From Opitutaceae bacterium (GTDB lineage: Bacteria; Verrucomicrobiota; Verrucomicrobiia; Opitutales; Opitutaceae), in the NCBI GenBank assembly GCA_029979145.1, contig JAPOIC010000054.1:1-10372 (forward strand): a DNA stretch of 10,372 nt. Direction: 5' to 3'. Under the pieces are notes generated by a model. The model did no database searches, was not told where the DNA came from, and was given only the letters and a program-made list of their open reading frames with translations. A program made the position numbers and the translations under genes. Positions 1 through 6,869 of this stretch are shown in pieces. Numbering within the stretch: position 1 is the first letter of the stretch; every line of letters begins with the position of its first letter.

Positions 1-1
1 G

Positions 2-1591
2 GGCCTGCTGTATCGGGCGGTGGGGCTCAAGATGAACCACTCCTTCCTCCTCGGCCACTCCCAAGAAAAACAGGTCAACAGCTACAGCACGATCAAAACG
101 CCGGACGGCGCCTGGAACTACAAGTCCCCGCTCGACGCCTCCCCCATCCGCTTCGGCATCCAGGGTGACGGCACGGCCGAAGTCGCCATGGTGAACTACC
201 AGGACGGCTACAGCCTCGCTTGGAATCAGGCGACCTACCTCGTCTATTCGGGCAAGTTCCTCGACGACCGCATCTTCATCGTCTCGGGCCTGCGCGATGA
301 CCTCAGCGACAACTTCGTGCACTGGCACAATTCGGTGTGGAATGCCTCCACCGACGTGCGCTCGAAGAAGGTGAAGGAGCGCACCTACTCCAACGGCATC
401 AGCGTGGCCCTGAACCGCGCGGTCTCCGTGTTCGCCCTGCGGGCCGAAGGCGTGCAGCCCAACTTCAGCGGCGCCAAGGACACCACCGGCACCCCGATCG
501 GTCCCATCGTCGCCACCAGCAACGAATACGGCCTGAAGTTCGACCTCCTCGAGGGCAAACTCTCCGGCTCGGTCAGCAAATTTAAAATCAAGCGCACCGG
601 CACGCCGTTGAACTACTGGTGGGCGCCCACGAGCCACGACATCCAGTTCAACCCCAATCGGGACATCATTTACAACGTCTCCAATTTCTCCCCGGCCAGC
701 GTGCCCGGCGGCAGCAATGGCGGCAACGGCGCCACCGAGGCCGCCCTCGCCCAATGGAATGCCGGCGTCAGCGCCGGTGCCATCTACCAGCTAAACGGCC
801 AATGGTATGTCAATGCCTCCCAGTCCACCGGCGCGGCCTATCTCGACAAGGTTTTCGACGAGACCAAGTCGCGCGGCATGAGCTGGCCGGGCTGGCTCTA
901 CATCTACGACAGCGAGACCAACAATGCCTGGAACGACATCGCCGCCTCCAAGGGTGATTCGGTCATCGGCTCGGACGAGGCCTCCGGCTGGAGCTGCGAG
1001 TTGGTCTGGTCCCCGAACAACAACTTTCAGCTGGTGGCCAACTACGCCCACACGCAGAAGATCATCACTTCGGCGGGCAATTTCACCAAGTATCCCTATC
1101 CGCAGGACCGCTGGGCGGTGTGGTATTTCCCCAACACCGACTGGGGCCTCACCGGCAAGTCCCTCGACGTGGTCTATGGCGATCCCAACGATTCCTCGAC
1201 TTGGACCGGCATTGGCTACGGCACCGGCGAAAAGCAGGACGACACCCCGGAGCACGTTTACACGATGTGGGGCAACTACAAGTTCACCGAGGGCCGGGCC
1301 AAAGGCCTGACCGTCGGCCTTGGCGCCACCTACGAGTCACCGCGGGAATATCAATCCGGCATCACCCACGGCGGCGGCCAGCGCGTGACCGACAGGGACG
1401 GCAACCTCGTGATCCTCAAGACCGACAGCCGCCTCAACGTCAATGCCATGGTCCGCTACGACTTCGCGTGGCGCGGCCACGACTCGAGCGTGCAGCTCAA
1501 CGTCAACAACCTCCTCGATGACCGGAAGCTCTACGGCCTGATCTACGCCCAGCCGCGCACCATCCACCTCGAGTTCAGAACCAAGTTCTAA
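2..1591 (+). CDS. TonB-dependent outer-membrane receptor, C-terminal part (5' end outside window)
   Basis: About 529 residues of open frame run in from the left edge, so the signal peptide, TonB box and plug domain are not visible; the GTG at 20 is an internal valine, not a start. The visible part reads as alternating amphipathic beta strands of a TonB-dependent receptor barrel, with long Gly/Asn/Ser-rich loops (for example around 705-830). The stretch at 425-580, with an FxLRAEG strand, a TGTPIGP loop and then EYGLKFDLLEGKLSGSVS, is the layout I know from large verrucomicrobial receptors. The end has VNNLLDD, the usual penultimate-strand NLxD motif, and finishes in LEFRTKF with a terminal aromatic residue, as needed for BAM-dependent insertion. 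It probably moves an oligosaccharide (or a siderophore-like ligand) across the outer membrane using TonB energy. The following GH30, GH16 and symporter genes favour a glucan ligand; this is inference. Family assignment is firm, substrate is not. Confidence 0.9.
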   Translation, partial: GLLYRAVGLKMNHSFLLGHSQEKQVNSYSTIKTPDGAWNYKSPLDASPIRFGIQGDGTAEVAMVNYQDGYSLAWNQATYLVYSGKFLDDRIFIVSGLRDDLSDNFVHWHNSVWNASTDVRSKKVKERTYSNGISVALNRAVSVFALRAEGVQPNFSGAKDTTGTPIGPIVATSNEYGLKFDLLEGKLSGSVSKFKIKRTGTPLNYWWAPTSHDIQFNPNRDIIYNVSNFSPASVPGGSNGGNGATEAALAQWNAGVSAGAIYQLNGQWYVNASQSTGAAYLDKVFDETKSRGMSWPGWLYIYDSETNNAWNDIAASKGDSVIGSDEASGWSCELVWSPNNNFQLVANYAHTQKIITSAGNFTKYPYPQDRWAVWYFPNTDWGLTGKSLDVVYGDPNDSSTWTGIGYGTGEKQDDTPEHVYTMWGNYKFTEGRAKGLTVGLGATYESPREYQSGITHGGGQRVTDRDGNLVILKTDSRLNVNAMVRYDFAWRGHDSSVQLNVNNLLDDRKLYGLIYAQPRTIHLEFRTKF

Positions 1592-1620
1592 ACCTCTGGT
1601 TTCGTATCGTTGGTTATTGC

Positions 1621-1660
1621 TGCGCCCAGCCCGGACCCCACGGCTGGGCGCATCCCTTTT
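1621..1660 (+). terminator. Rho-independent terminator-like hairpin between receptor and GH30 gene
   Basis: A perfect 11-bp inverted repeat (TGCGCCCAGCC at 1621-1631, GGCTGGGCGCA at 1642-1652) encloses a 10-base loop and is followed by TCCC and then TTTT (1657-1660). It sits 29 bases after the receptor stop codon and 18 bases before the GH30 ATG. The geometry is that of an intrinsic terminator with an imperfect U-tract, or of a partial terminator/mRNA-stabilising hairpin that sets lower expression of the enzymes than of the receptor. The stem lies in the only gap before GH30, and there is no room for a promoter after it. Confidence 0.7.
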
Positions 1661-1670
1661 CACCCCGTCC

Positions 1671-3080
1671 ATGCGCCCCCACCCCGCTCTGCTTGGCCTT
1701 GGCCTCGCCGTCATGCTCGCGCCGGTGGGTCGCGCCGCCCCCTCTTGGCAGGTCTTCGAAACCGCCCGCGATTCCGGCCACCGCCTCACGCCTCGGTCCG
1801 CGCCGCCGCCGGCGCCGGACACTTCCGCGGCCGCGCGGATCGATGCCTCCGTCCGCTTTCAGGAAATCATCGGCTTTGGCGGGACCCTGACGGAATCATC
1901 CGCCTGGGTGCTCGCCCAGCTCCCGCCCGAACGACGGCTGGAGGTGATCCGTCGCTACTATGATCCGGCAGACGGCATCGGCTACACCCTCGCGCGGACC
2001 CATCTTAACAGCTGCGATTTCTCGCTTTCGATCTGGTCGCTGACCGAAACGCCGGGCGACTATGAACTCCACGACTTCACCCTCGCCCCCATGCGCCGGT
2101 GGCTGATGCCGCTGCTGCATGACGCCGCGAACACCGCCGGGGCCGGACGGTTCAAGCTGGTCGTATCTCCATGGAGTCCCCCCGCCTGGATGAAGACGAA
2201 CGGCCAGATGGACGGCGGCGGCTCCCTGCGGGGGGAATATGCGCCCGCGTGGGCGCGCTGCTACGTGAAATTCGCCGAGGCCATGCGCCGCGAGGAGGGC
2301 CTCGAGGTCTGGGCCTTCACCGTGCAGAACGAGCCCGAGGCCCGGCAGGTGTGGGAATCGTGCCTGTATTCGCCCGAGCAAGAACGCGCGTTTGTGCGGG
2401 ACCATCTCGGCCCGGCCCTGGCGGCCGCCGGCCGGTCGGACATCAAGTTGATCGGTCATGATCATAACCGCGACATTCTCAAGGCCCACGCCGACGCGCT
2501 CCTCGGCGACCCGGCCACGGCCCGCTACCTCTGGGGCCTGGGCCTGCATTGGTATGTCAGCGACGACTTCGCCGCGTCGTCGCGCGTCCATGCCAAGTAT
2601 CCCGACAAGCCCATCCTGTTCACCGAGGGTTGCTGGGAAGGCGGCGAAAACCTTGGCCGCTGGGAACATGGCGAGGGCTACGCGCGCCAAATGATCGGGG
2701 ATCTCTCGAATTGGGTCGCTGGATACATTGATTGGAACATCGCGCTAGATCAGCGGGGCGGACCCAACCACGTCGGCAATTTTTGCGACGCGCCGGTGCT
2801 GGTGGATACCACGACGGGAGAGGTGACCTACACCCCGGCCTTCTACTACATTGCCCACTTCAGCAAATTCGTGCGGCCGGGAGCCCGCCGCGTGGCTTCC
2901 GCCGGCGGCCCGGCCGGTCTGCAATCCATCGCCTTCGCCAACCCCGACGGCTCGTTGGTCGCCATCGTAGCCAACTCGAGCGATGCAGCGATTCCCTTCT
3001 CCTTGACGGCGGGCCAGGACGCCGTCGCCTGCTCCACGCCCGCCCACGCCATTCAAACCTACGTCCTCCCCTCCCTTTGA
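1671..3080 (+). CDS. Secreted glycoside hydrolase family 30 (glucosylceramidase-like / beta-1,6-glucanase-like)
   Basis: 469 residues. A Sec signal peptide (MRPHPALLGLGLAVMLAP, likely cleaved near VGRA-AP, about residue 22) fixes the ATG at 1671. An upstream in-frame TTG at 1617 would put the terminator stem inside the gene and spoil the signal peptide. The GH30 TIM barrel begins with FGGTLTES (residues 69-76) and continues with VSPWSPPAWMKTN (about 165-177). The acid/base glutamate is in TVQNEPE (E221) and the nucleophile in LFTEGCWE (E319), both on the expected strands 4 and 7. The C-terminal 65 residues form the usual GH30 beta-sandwich. GH30 members of this type are retaining beta-glucosidases, beta-1,6-glucanases or glucosylceramidases; with GH16 next door, removal of beta-1,6 side branches from a beta-1,3-glucan is my preferred role. 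Five bases separate its stop from the GH16 start, so the two are surely co-transcribed. Family is certain, linkage specificity inferred. Confidence 0.93.
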   Translation: MRPHPALLGLGLAVMLAPVGRAAPSWQVFETARDSGHRLTPRSAPPPAPDTSAAARIDASVRFQEIIGFGGTLTESSAWVLAQLPPERRLEVIRRYYDPADGIGYTLARTHLNSCDFSLSIWSLTETPGDYELHDFTLAPMRRWLMPLLHDAANTAGAGRFKLVVSPWSPPAWMKTNGQMDGGGSLRGEYAPAWARCYVKFAEAMRREEGLEVWAFTVQNEPEARQVWESCLYSPEQERAFVRDHLGPALAAAGRSDIKLIGHDHNRDILKAHADALLGDPATARYLWGLGLHWYVSDDFAASSRVHAKYPDKPILFTEGCWEGGENLGRWEHGEGYARQMIGDLSNWVAGYIDWNIALDQRGGPNHVGNFCDAPVLVDTTTGEVTYTPAFYYIAHFSKFVRPGARRVASAGGPAGLQSIAFANPDGSLVAIVANSSDAAIPFSLTAGQDAVACSTPAHAIQTYVLPSL

Positions 3081-3085
3081 TTCCC

Positions 3086-3898
3086 ATGCATCTCCTCCGT
3101 TGCCCCACCTTGCTCCTGATTTGCGCCGGCGCCCTATCCGGCGGGACGCCGCCGGACCAACCCGTCTGGGATTTGGTGTGGCAAGACGAGTTCGACACCC
3201 CCGGCGCCCCGGACCCGGCGCGCTGGAGCTACGACGTCGGCGGACACGGCTGGGGCAACCGGGAATTGCAGTATTACACCGAGGACCGGCGCGAAAACGC
3301 CCGCGTGGAGGACGGCCTGCTAGTCATCGAAGCGTGGCGCGAGCCGTGGGAGGAATCCGCCTACACCTCCGCCCGCCTCGTGACCAAGGGCAAGGGCGAC
3401 TGGACCTACGGACGGTTTGAAATTCGGGCGCGCGTGCCCGGCGGGCGTGGCTCCTGGCCCGCCATCTGGATGCTGCCCACGGTCTGGGACCTCGGCGACG
3501 GCGGCTGGCCGGACAATGGCGAGATCGACATCATGGAACACGTCGGGCACGACCCCGGCGTCATCCACGCCTCGGCCCACTCGCAGCTGCACCAATGGCG
3601 CAACGGCACCCAGCGCACGGCCCGGATCGAGGTCCCCGACGCGGCCACAGCCTTCCACGTCTACGCCCTCGAGTGGGAGCCGGACGAAATCCGGATGTAT
3701 GTCGACGACCGCCTCTACCTGACCACCCGGCGCGAGGGCGCGGACTGGCGCGCCTGGCCTTTCTTCAAGGACTTTCACCTCGTCCTGAACGTCGCGATCG
3801 GCGGCGACTGGGGCAACGTCAAGGGCGTGGACGACGAGGCTTTCCCGCAACGCCTCGAGGTTGACTACGTGCGGGTCTACCGCCGCACCTCACCCTGA
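3086..3898 (+). CDS. Secreted glycoside hydrolase family 16 (laminarinase / beta-1,3-glucanase-like)
   Basis: 270 residues, a single-domain GH16 of usual size. The ATG at 3086 is chosen because it starts a hydrophobic leader (MHLLRCPTLLLICAGALSGG) and follows the GH30 stop by 5 bases; longer in-frame readings overlap GH30 in another frame. LLIC at residues 10-13 is only a poor lipobox, so a plain Sec signal is more likely than a lipoprotein. The mature part opens with VWQDEFD (residues 31-37) and has the substrate-cleft sequence SWPAIWML (123-130). The beta-bulge catalytic signature is EIDIMEHVG: E146 nucleophile, D148 helper, E151 acid/base, the ExDxxE form typical of laminarinases. It ends on LEVDYVRVYRR, the conserved last strand. 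It should cleave beta-1,3 (or mixed 1,3-1,4) glucan in the periplasm or outside the cell, feeding oligosaccharides to the GH30 enzyme and symporter. Confidence 0.93.
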   Translation: MHLLRCPTLLLICAGALSGGTPPDQPVWDLVWQDEFDTPGAPDPARWSYDVGGHGWGNRELQYYTEDRRENARVEDGLLVIEAWREPWEESAYTSARLVTKGKGDWTYGRFEIRARVPGGRGSWPAIWMLPTVWDLGDGGWPDNGEIDIMEHVGHDPGVIHASAHSQLHQWRNGTQRTARIEVPDAATAFHVYALEWEPDEIRMYVDDRLYLTTRREGADWRAWPFFKDFHLVLNVAIGGDWGNVKGVDDEAFPQRLEVDYVRVYRRTSP

Positions 3899-3905
3899 GT
3901 CCCCC

Positions 3906-3920
3906 GCGGCAACGTGCCGC
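3906..3920 (+). other. Small stem-loop between GH16 and symporter genes
   Basis: A perfect 6-bp stem (GCGGCA at 3906-3911, TGCCGC at 3915-3920) with an ACG loop lies 7 bases after the GH16 stop, in the 66-bp gap before the symporter ATG. No T-run follows, so it is not a classical terminator; it may protect the upstream message or tune the symporter. In DNA this GC-rich a 6-bp stem can arise by chance. Confidence 0.3.
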
Positions 3921-3964
3921 CCGCTTCACCCCGTTTCCGCCACCGAAGTCACCCCGCCTGCCCC

Positions 3965-5344
3965 ATGAATCCCTCCCCTGACTCCCTCTCGTTCAAGGAA
4001 AAGTTCGCCTATGGATTGGGCGACACGGCCTCGAACTTCTTCTTCCAGACCTTTAACATCTTCTTGATCTACTATTACACTGACGTGTTCGGCCTGGCGG
4101 CCGGGGCCATCGGGACGATGTTCATCTTCACGCGGATCTTCGATGCGATCACCGACCCGCTCATGGGCATGGCGGCGGACCGGACACGCACGCGGTGGGG
4201 CAAATACCGACCCTACCTGCTTTGGATCGCCGTCCCTTACGGTGTCCTCGGCTACCTGATGTTCATGAACCCGGCGCTGTCGGACGGCGGCAAGCTGGTC
4301 TACGCCTACCTCACCTACTCGGCGATGATGCTGGCCTACACGGCCATTAACATTCCCTACTCTGCGCTGATGGGCGTGATGTCGCCGTCGACCGTTGAAC
4401 GCACCTCGCTGTCCACCTACCGCTTCGTCTGCGCCTTTGGCGGCGGACTGCTGGTGGCCATGTTGGTGACCCCCTTGAAAAACCTGCTCGGGGGCGGCAG
4501 CGAGGTTCGTGGCTTCCAGCTGACCATGGCGATCTTCGCGGTGATCTCGATCTCGCTGTTTCTGTTCACCTTCTGGCACACCCGCGAGCGCGTCGCCTCG
4601 TCCGGCGACGAGAACAGCAACCTGCGCCAGGACCTCGGGTTCCTGCTGGGCAATCGCGCCTGGGTGGTGCTGTTCTTTGTCGGCATCTTCACGCTCACCA
4701 ACGTGGCGGTCCGCAACGGCGTGACGGTCTACTTTTTCAAATACGTCATCGGCGATGACGGCAGCCGCGTCTTCCTCTTCTTCGACCAGACCGCGCTCTT
4801 CATGACGTCGGGCATGCTGGCCATGATCCTGGGCGTGGCGGCAACGCCGTTTTTCACGCGCCGCTGGGGCAAGCGGGAGTTGATGATCACCCTCAGCGCC
4901 CTCAATGCGCTCTCTCTGGTGGTTTTCTACTTCGTGCCCCGCGACCAGATCGGGCTGATGTATGCGATCAACCTCATCGGCACCTTCATCGTCGGCCCCA
5001 CCCCGGCCATCGTGTGGGCCATGTATGCCGACGCCGCCGACTACGGGGATTGGAAGTTCCAACGCCGCACCACCGCCTTGGTGTTCTCCGCCGCCCAGTT
5101 CGGCCAGAAGATCGGCCTGGCGCTCGGCGGCTCCGTCGCCGGCTGGTGTCTGGCCTGGTTTGGCTACGTCGCCAACGCGACCCAAACGGAACGGGCGCTC
5201 GGCGGCATCCGTCTTCTCTTCACCCTCGCGCCCGCCACCTTTGCTCTGCTAAGCGTCGCCCTGTTGTTCGCCTATCCCCTGACCGACGCGATGGTGAAAC
5301 AAATCGAGGGCGAACTGGCCGAGCGCAAGAGCCGCGCTACCTGA
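3965..5344 (+). CDS. GPH-family sugar:cation symporter (MFS)
   Basis: 459 residues from the ATG at 3965; an upstream GTG (3914) is in frame but adds a non-membrane, Pro/His-rich leader not seen in the family. The protein has about 12 hydrophobic segments and the hallmarks of the glycoside-pentoside-hexuronide:cation symporters (MelB/XynB/UidB group). These are YGLGDTASN at residues 16-24, then DAITDPLMGMAADRTR-TRWGKYRPYLLW at 60-87 (conserved cation-site aspartate and the loop 2-3 signature). In the C-terminal half there is DYGDWKFQRRTTALVFSAAQFGQKIG, the family's late-loop motif. It sits in the inner membrane and should import a mono- or disaccharide with Na+ or H+. Placed after GH30 and GH16, its cargo is probably glucose or a short beta-gluco-oligosaccharide. 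The substrate cannot be read from sequence alone. Confidence 0.93.
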   Translation: MNPSPDSLSFKEKFAYGLGDTASNFFFQTFNIFLIYYYTDVFGLAAGAIGTMFIFTRIFDAITDPLMGMAADRTRTRWGKYRPYLLWIAVPYGVLGYLMFMNPALSDGGKLVYAYLTYSAMMLAYTAINIPYSALMGVMSPSTVERTSLSTYRFVCAFGGGLLVAMLVTPLKNLLGGGSEVRGFQLTMAIFAVISISLFLFTFWHTRERVASSGDENSNLRQDLGFLLGNRAWVVLFFVGIFTLTNVAVRNGVTVYFFKYVIGDDGSRVFLFFDQTALFMTSGMLAMILGVAATPFFTRRWGKRELMITLSALNALSLVVFYFVPRDQIGLMYAINLIGTFIVGPTPAIVWAMYADAADYGDWKFQRRTTALVFSAAQFGQKIGLALGGSVAGWCLAWFGYVANATQTERALGGIRLLFTLAPATFALLSVALLFAYPLTDAMVKQIEGELAERKSRAT

Positions 5345-5394
5345 GTTCCCGGAGAAGCGGGCCTACCGGCGCCGCGCCGCCCCTTCCCCGGGCG

Positions 5395-5409
5395 CGAGGT
5401 CGCACCTCG
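5395..5409. other. Short inverted repeat in the convergent gap after the symporter
   Basis: CGAGGT (5395-5400) and ACCTCG (5404-5409) pair perfectly around a CGC loop, between the + strand symporter and the - strand pseudogene remnants. A weaker 4-bp stem (CCCG 5348-5351, CGGG 5358-5361) lies just after the symporter stop. Neither has a T-run. One of them may help end transcription in this convergent gap, but the evidence is only the symmetry. Confidence 0.25.
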
Positions 5410-5439
5410 GCCGCTTCGCGGACCCGCCTGCCCTGCGTC

Positions 5440-5544
5440 CTATGGCCGCTTCGACTTCAGCGCCTGGGCCACACTCTCCAGCAGCTTCGCCGCCGAAAAC
5501 GGCTTGTCGAGGAACACATCCGCCAGCGCCCGCAATTCTGCCAT
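5440..5544 (-). pseudogene. Fragment: C-terminal end of a response-regulator receiver domain
   Basis: The last 34 codons before a TAG at 5440-5442 read, on the - strand, MAELRALADVFLDKPFSAAKLLESVAQAL and a short basic tail. This matches the end of a CheY-like receiver domain: the alpha4 helix, the beta5 strand ADVFLDKPF with the invariant lysine of the KPF motif (codon at 5503-5505), and the alpha5 helix. The acidic pocket, the phospho-acceptor aspartate and the beta4 Ser/Thr are all missing upstream in this frame, so it cannot be a working regulator. It abuts, in a different frame, a piece that looks like a hydrolase N-terminus. Most likely it is the 3' scrap of a response regulator or hybrid kinase left after a deletion. 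Confidence 0.6.
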
Positions 5545-5704
5545 GGCGCTTGCGCCAAGGCGCCATTTCCCCCGCCGACATCGCCGGATCAAACGCGAGC
5601 CGCGAGCGCAGGTGTTTGAGATACTGGTGATAAAACCCCGCCGTGGACGTAATCCGGCCGTCAGGCCGGTCACTGATAAAACGGGGTCTTTGGTTTTCCG
5701 CCAT
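5545..5704 (-). pseudogene. Fragment: N-terminal end of a second alpha/beta hydrolase-like gene
   Basis: An ATG at 5704, only 9 bases after the stop of the complete hydrolase gene (5714), opens about 53 plausible codons. They include AGFYHQYLKHLRSRLAFDP and then SAGEMAPWRKR. This resembles the helical lead-in of acetyl-xylan-esterase-like alpha/beta hydrolases (a Tyr/Leu-rich helix, then a Pro/Ala spacer, then an Arg-rich helix). It is parallel in layout to the start of the neighbouring hydrolase (SLLPEGPGRW ... DEFVARRERAR). The likeness stops near 5546; the rest of the frame is low-complexity Gly/Ala/Arg sequence. It is best seen as the surviving 5' end of a tandem hydrolase gene whose body was deleted. 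The hydrolase reading is from memory of the family; the truncation next to the receiver fragment is the firmer part. Confidence 0.45.
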
Positions 5705-5713
5705 CGTTCCCCC

Positions 5714-6844
5714 TCACAGCCACCGCTCAAACCACGCAAAGGCCTCAGCCTGCATGGCGTGGTTGAATTGGTGATGACCGGGATACCACGACGCATGGAA
5801 CCGATCAGACGCACCCGCCGCGGCGTAAACGCGCTCAAGCTGGCCGACGGCCGCCTCCATCTCCGGCACCGTGAACAGCGGGTCCGCCCGCGTGTTGAGC
5901 ACCAGCGCCGGCCGCGGTGCGCGCAGGCCGAAGATCTCCGGATAATCCAACCGCTGCGGCAGCTGCGGCACGTAGCACATCCAGGTGTGCGTGAAACTCC
6001 GGTGCAGCACGAAGTCGCGCCACGTCGTCATCATGCCGACGCACACCGCGCAGGCCACGCGCTCGTCGAGGCCCGCAAGAAACACCGTGCGCAAGCCGCC
6101 GCCGGAAAGTCCGCCCACGCCGAGCCGCGCAGGATCGACATCCGCCCGCGCTGCGAGCACGTCGAGGGCCGCGCGATCTTCGGCAAAGAATACGCCGGGC
6201 CAGGTCGTCCCCGCGCTGAACAGCGTCTTTGCCATCACGTTCTCGTGCTCCGCGGTCCAGTCGTTGTAGGCCGCCACGCCCGCCGGCGACTCATCGGCAT
6301 CATCCTGCAGGCCCCAATGGATTTCCGGCGGCACGTCCGCCAGCCGCACGCGCCGGCTGCCAAAGGCAAAAGCATCATGCACCATCACCACATGGCCGCG
6401 TCGCGTCAGTTCGTTGGCCCACGCGAGCCCTTCGTAGGCGTCGGCGCGGTGCTGCCCGACGAGCGGGTGCACGGCCTCGCCCGTCTGCGCGATCTTCTCC
6501 TTGCCGAAAAACTTGAACCGCCCGTGGTCGTGCAGCGCGAGCACGCCGGGCAGCCGGCCCGTGGCGCCGGCTGGTTTCAACACCCAAGCCAAAGTGTCCG
6601 CTCCGGCCGGCTGCGGCCACGAAATCTCCTCGATTGCGAGTCCATCGAATTCCCACTGCCGTAGCACCGTCGCCCGCGGCGGGGCCAGTCGCGGCGGCGC
6701 CATCAGGTCGAGCGTGCCGGTGCGGGCGCGTTCGCGGCGCGCGACGAACTCGTCCGGCGGACAACCTTGCAGCGACCAACGCCCCGGGCCTTCGGGCAGG
6801 AGTGAAGCCGCCCATTCCCCAAAAGCGCCGATCATCGTTTGCAT
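5714..6844 (-). CDS. Alpha/beta hydrolase, acetyl-xylan-esterase / dienelactone-hydrolase-like
   Basis: 376 residues from the ATG at 6844 (a second ATG three codons on is possible). After an N-terminal helical region comes the fold: PGVLALHDHGRF (99-110, strand with oxyanion-hole region), a long insertion (about 111-200), then DPARLGVGGLSGGG with the nucleophile elbow (S247). The triad aspartate is likely D321 in LNTRADPLF, and the histidine is H357 or H358 in YPGHHQF. No signal peptide is seen, so it should be cytoplasmic. Such enzymes remove acetyl or other acyl groups from sugars or act on related esters. It follows nagB by 25 bp on the same strand, so it may deacylate an (amino)sugar before or alongside NagB; that link is inference. 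Ten bases downstream the decayed second hydrolase begins. The leader has no Shine-Dalgarno and is pyrimidine-rich. Confidence 0.85.
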   Translation of the reverse strand: MQTMIGAFGEWAASLLPEGPGRWSLQGCPPDEFVARRERARTGTLDLMAPPRLAPPRATVLRQWEFDGLAIEEISWPQPAGADTLAWVLKPAGATGRLPGVLALHDHGRFKFFGKEKIAQTGEAVHPLVGQHRADAYEGLAWANELTRRGHVVMVHDAFAFGSRRVRLADVPPEIHWGLQDDADESPAGVAAYNDWTAEHENVMAKTLFSAGTTWPGVFFAEDRAALDVLAARADVDPARLGVGGLSGGGLRTVFLAGLDERVACAVCVGMMTTWRDFVLHRSFTHTWMCYVPQLPQRLDYPEIFGLRAPRPALVLNTRADPLFTVPEMEAAVGQLERVYAAAGASDRFHASWYPGHHQFNHAMQAEAFAWFERWL

Positions 6845-6869
6845 GGCGGGGAATGGTGGAGTCGGCCGG

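Noticed and set aside
1617..1670. TTG start giving an 18-residue longer GH30
   Set aside because: The extension is Arg/Pro-rich, covers the terminator stem, and would bury the signal peptide; the ATG at 1671 fits better.
3926..5185. A 419-codon open frame on the - strand opposite the symporter
   Set aside because: Its translation is rich in His, Glu, Arg and Gly with no family motif, and the + strand frame encodes a clear GPH symporter. It is a codon-bias shadow in GC-rich DNA.
5440..5838. A 132-codon - strand frame spanning the receiver-like end as a single real gene
   Set aside because: Only its last 34 codons resemble a protein family. The upstream part overlaps the end of the hydrolase in another frame and is Arg-rich, so it is a fragment rather than a gene.
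5504..6664. A 386-codon + strand frame opposite the alpha/beta hydrolase
   Set aside because: It is full of His/Arg/Pro and has no motif, while the - strand has the complete GLSGGG nucleophile elbow and triad.
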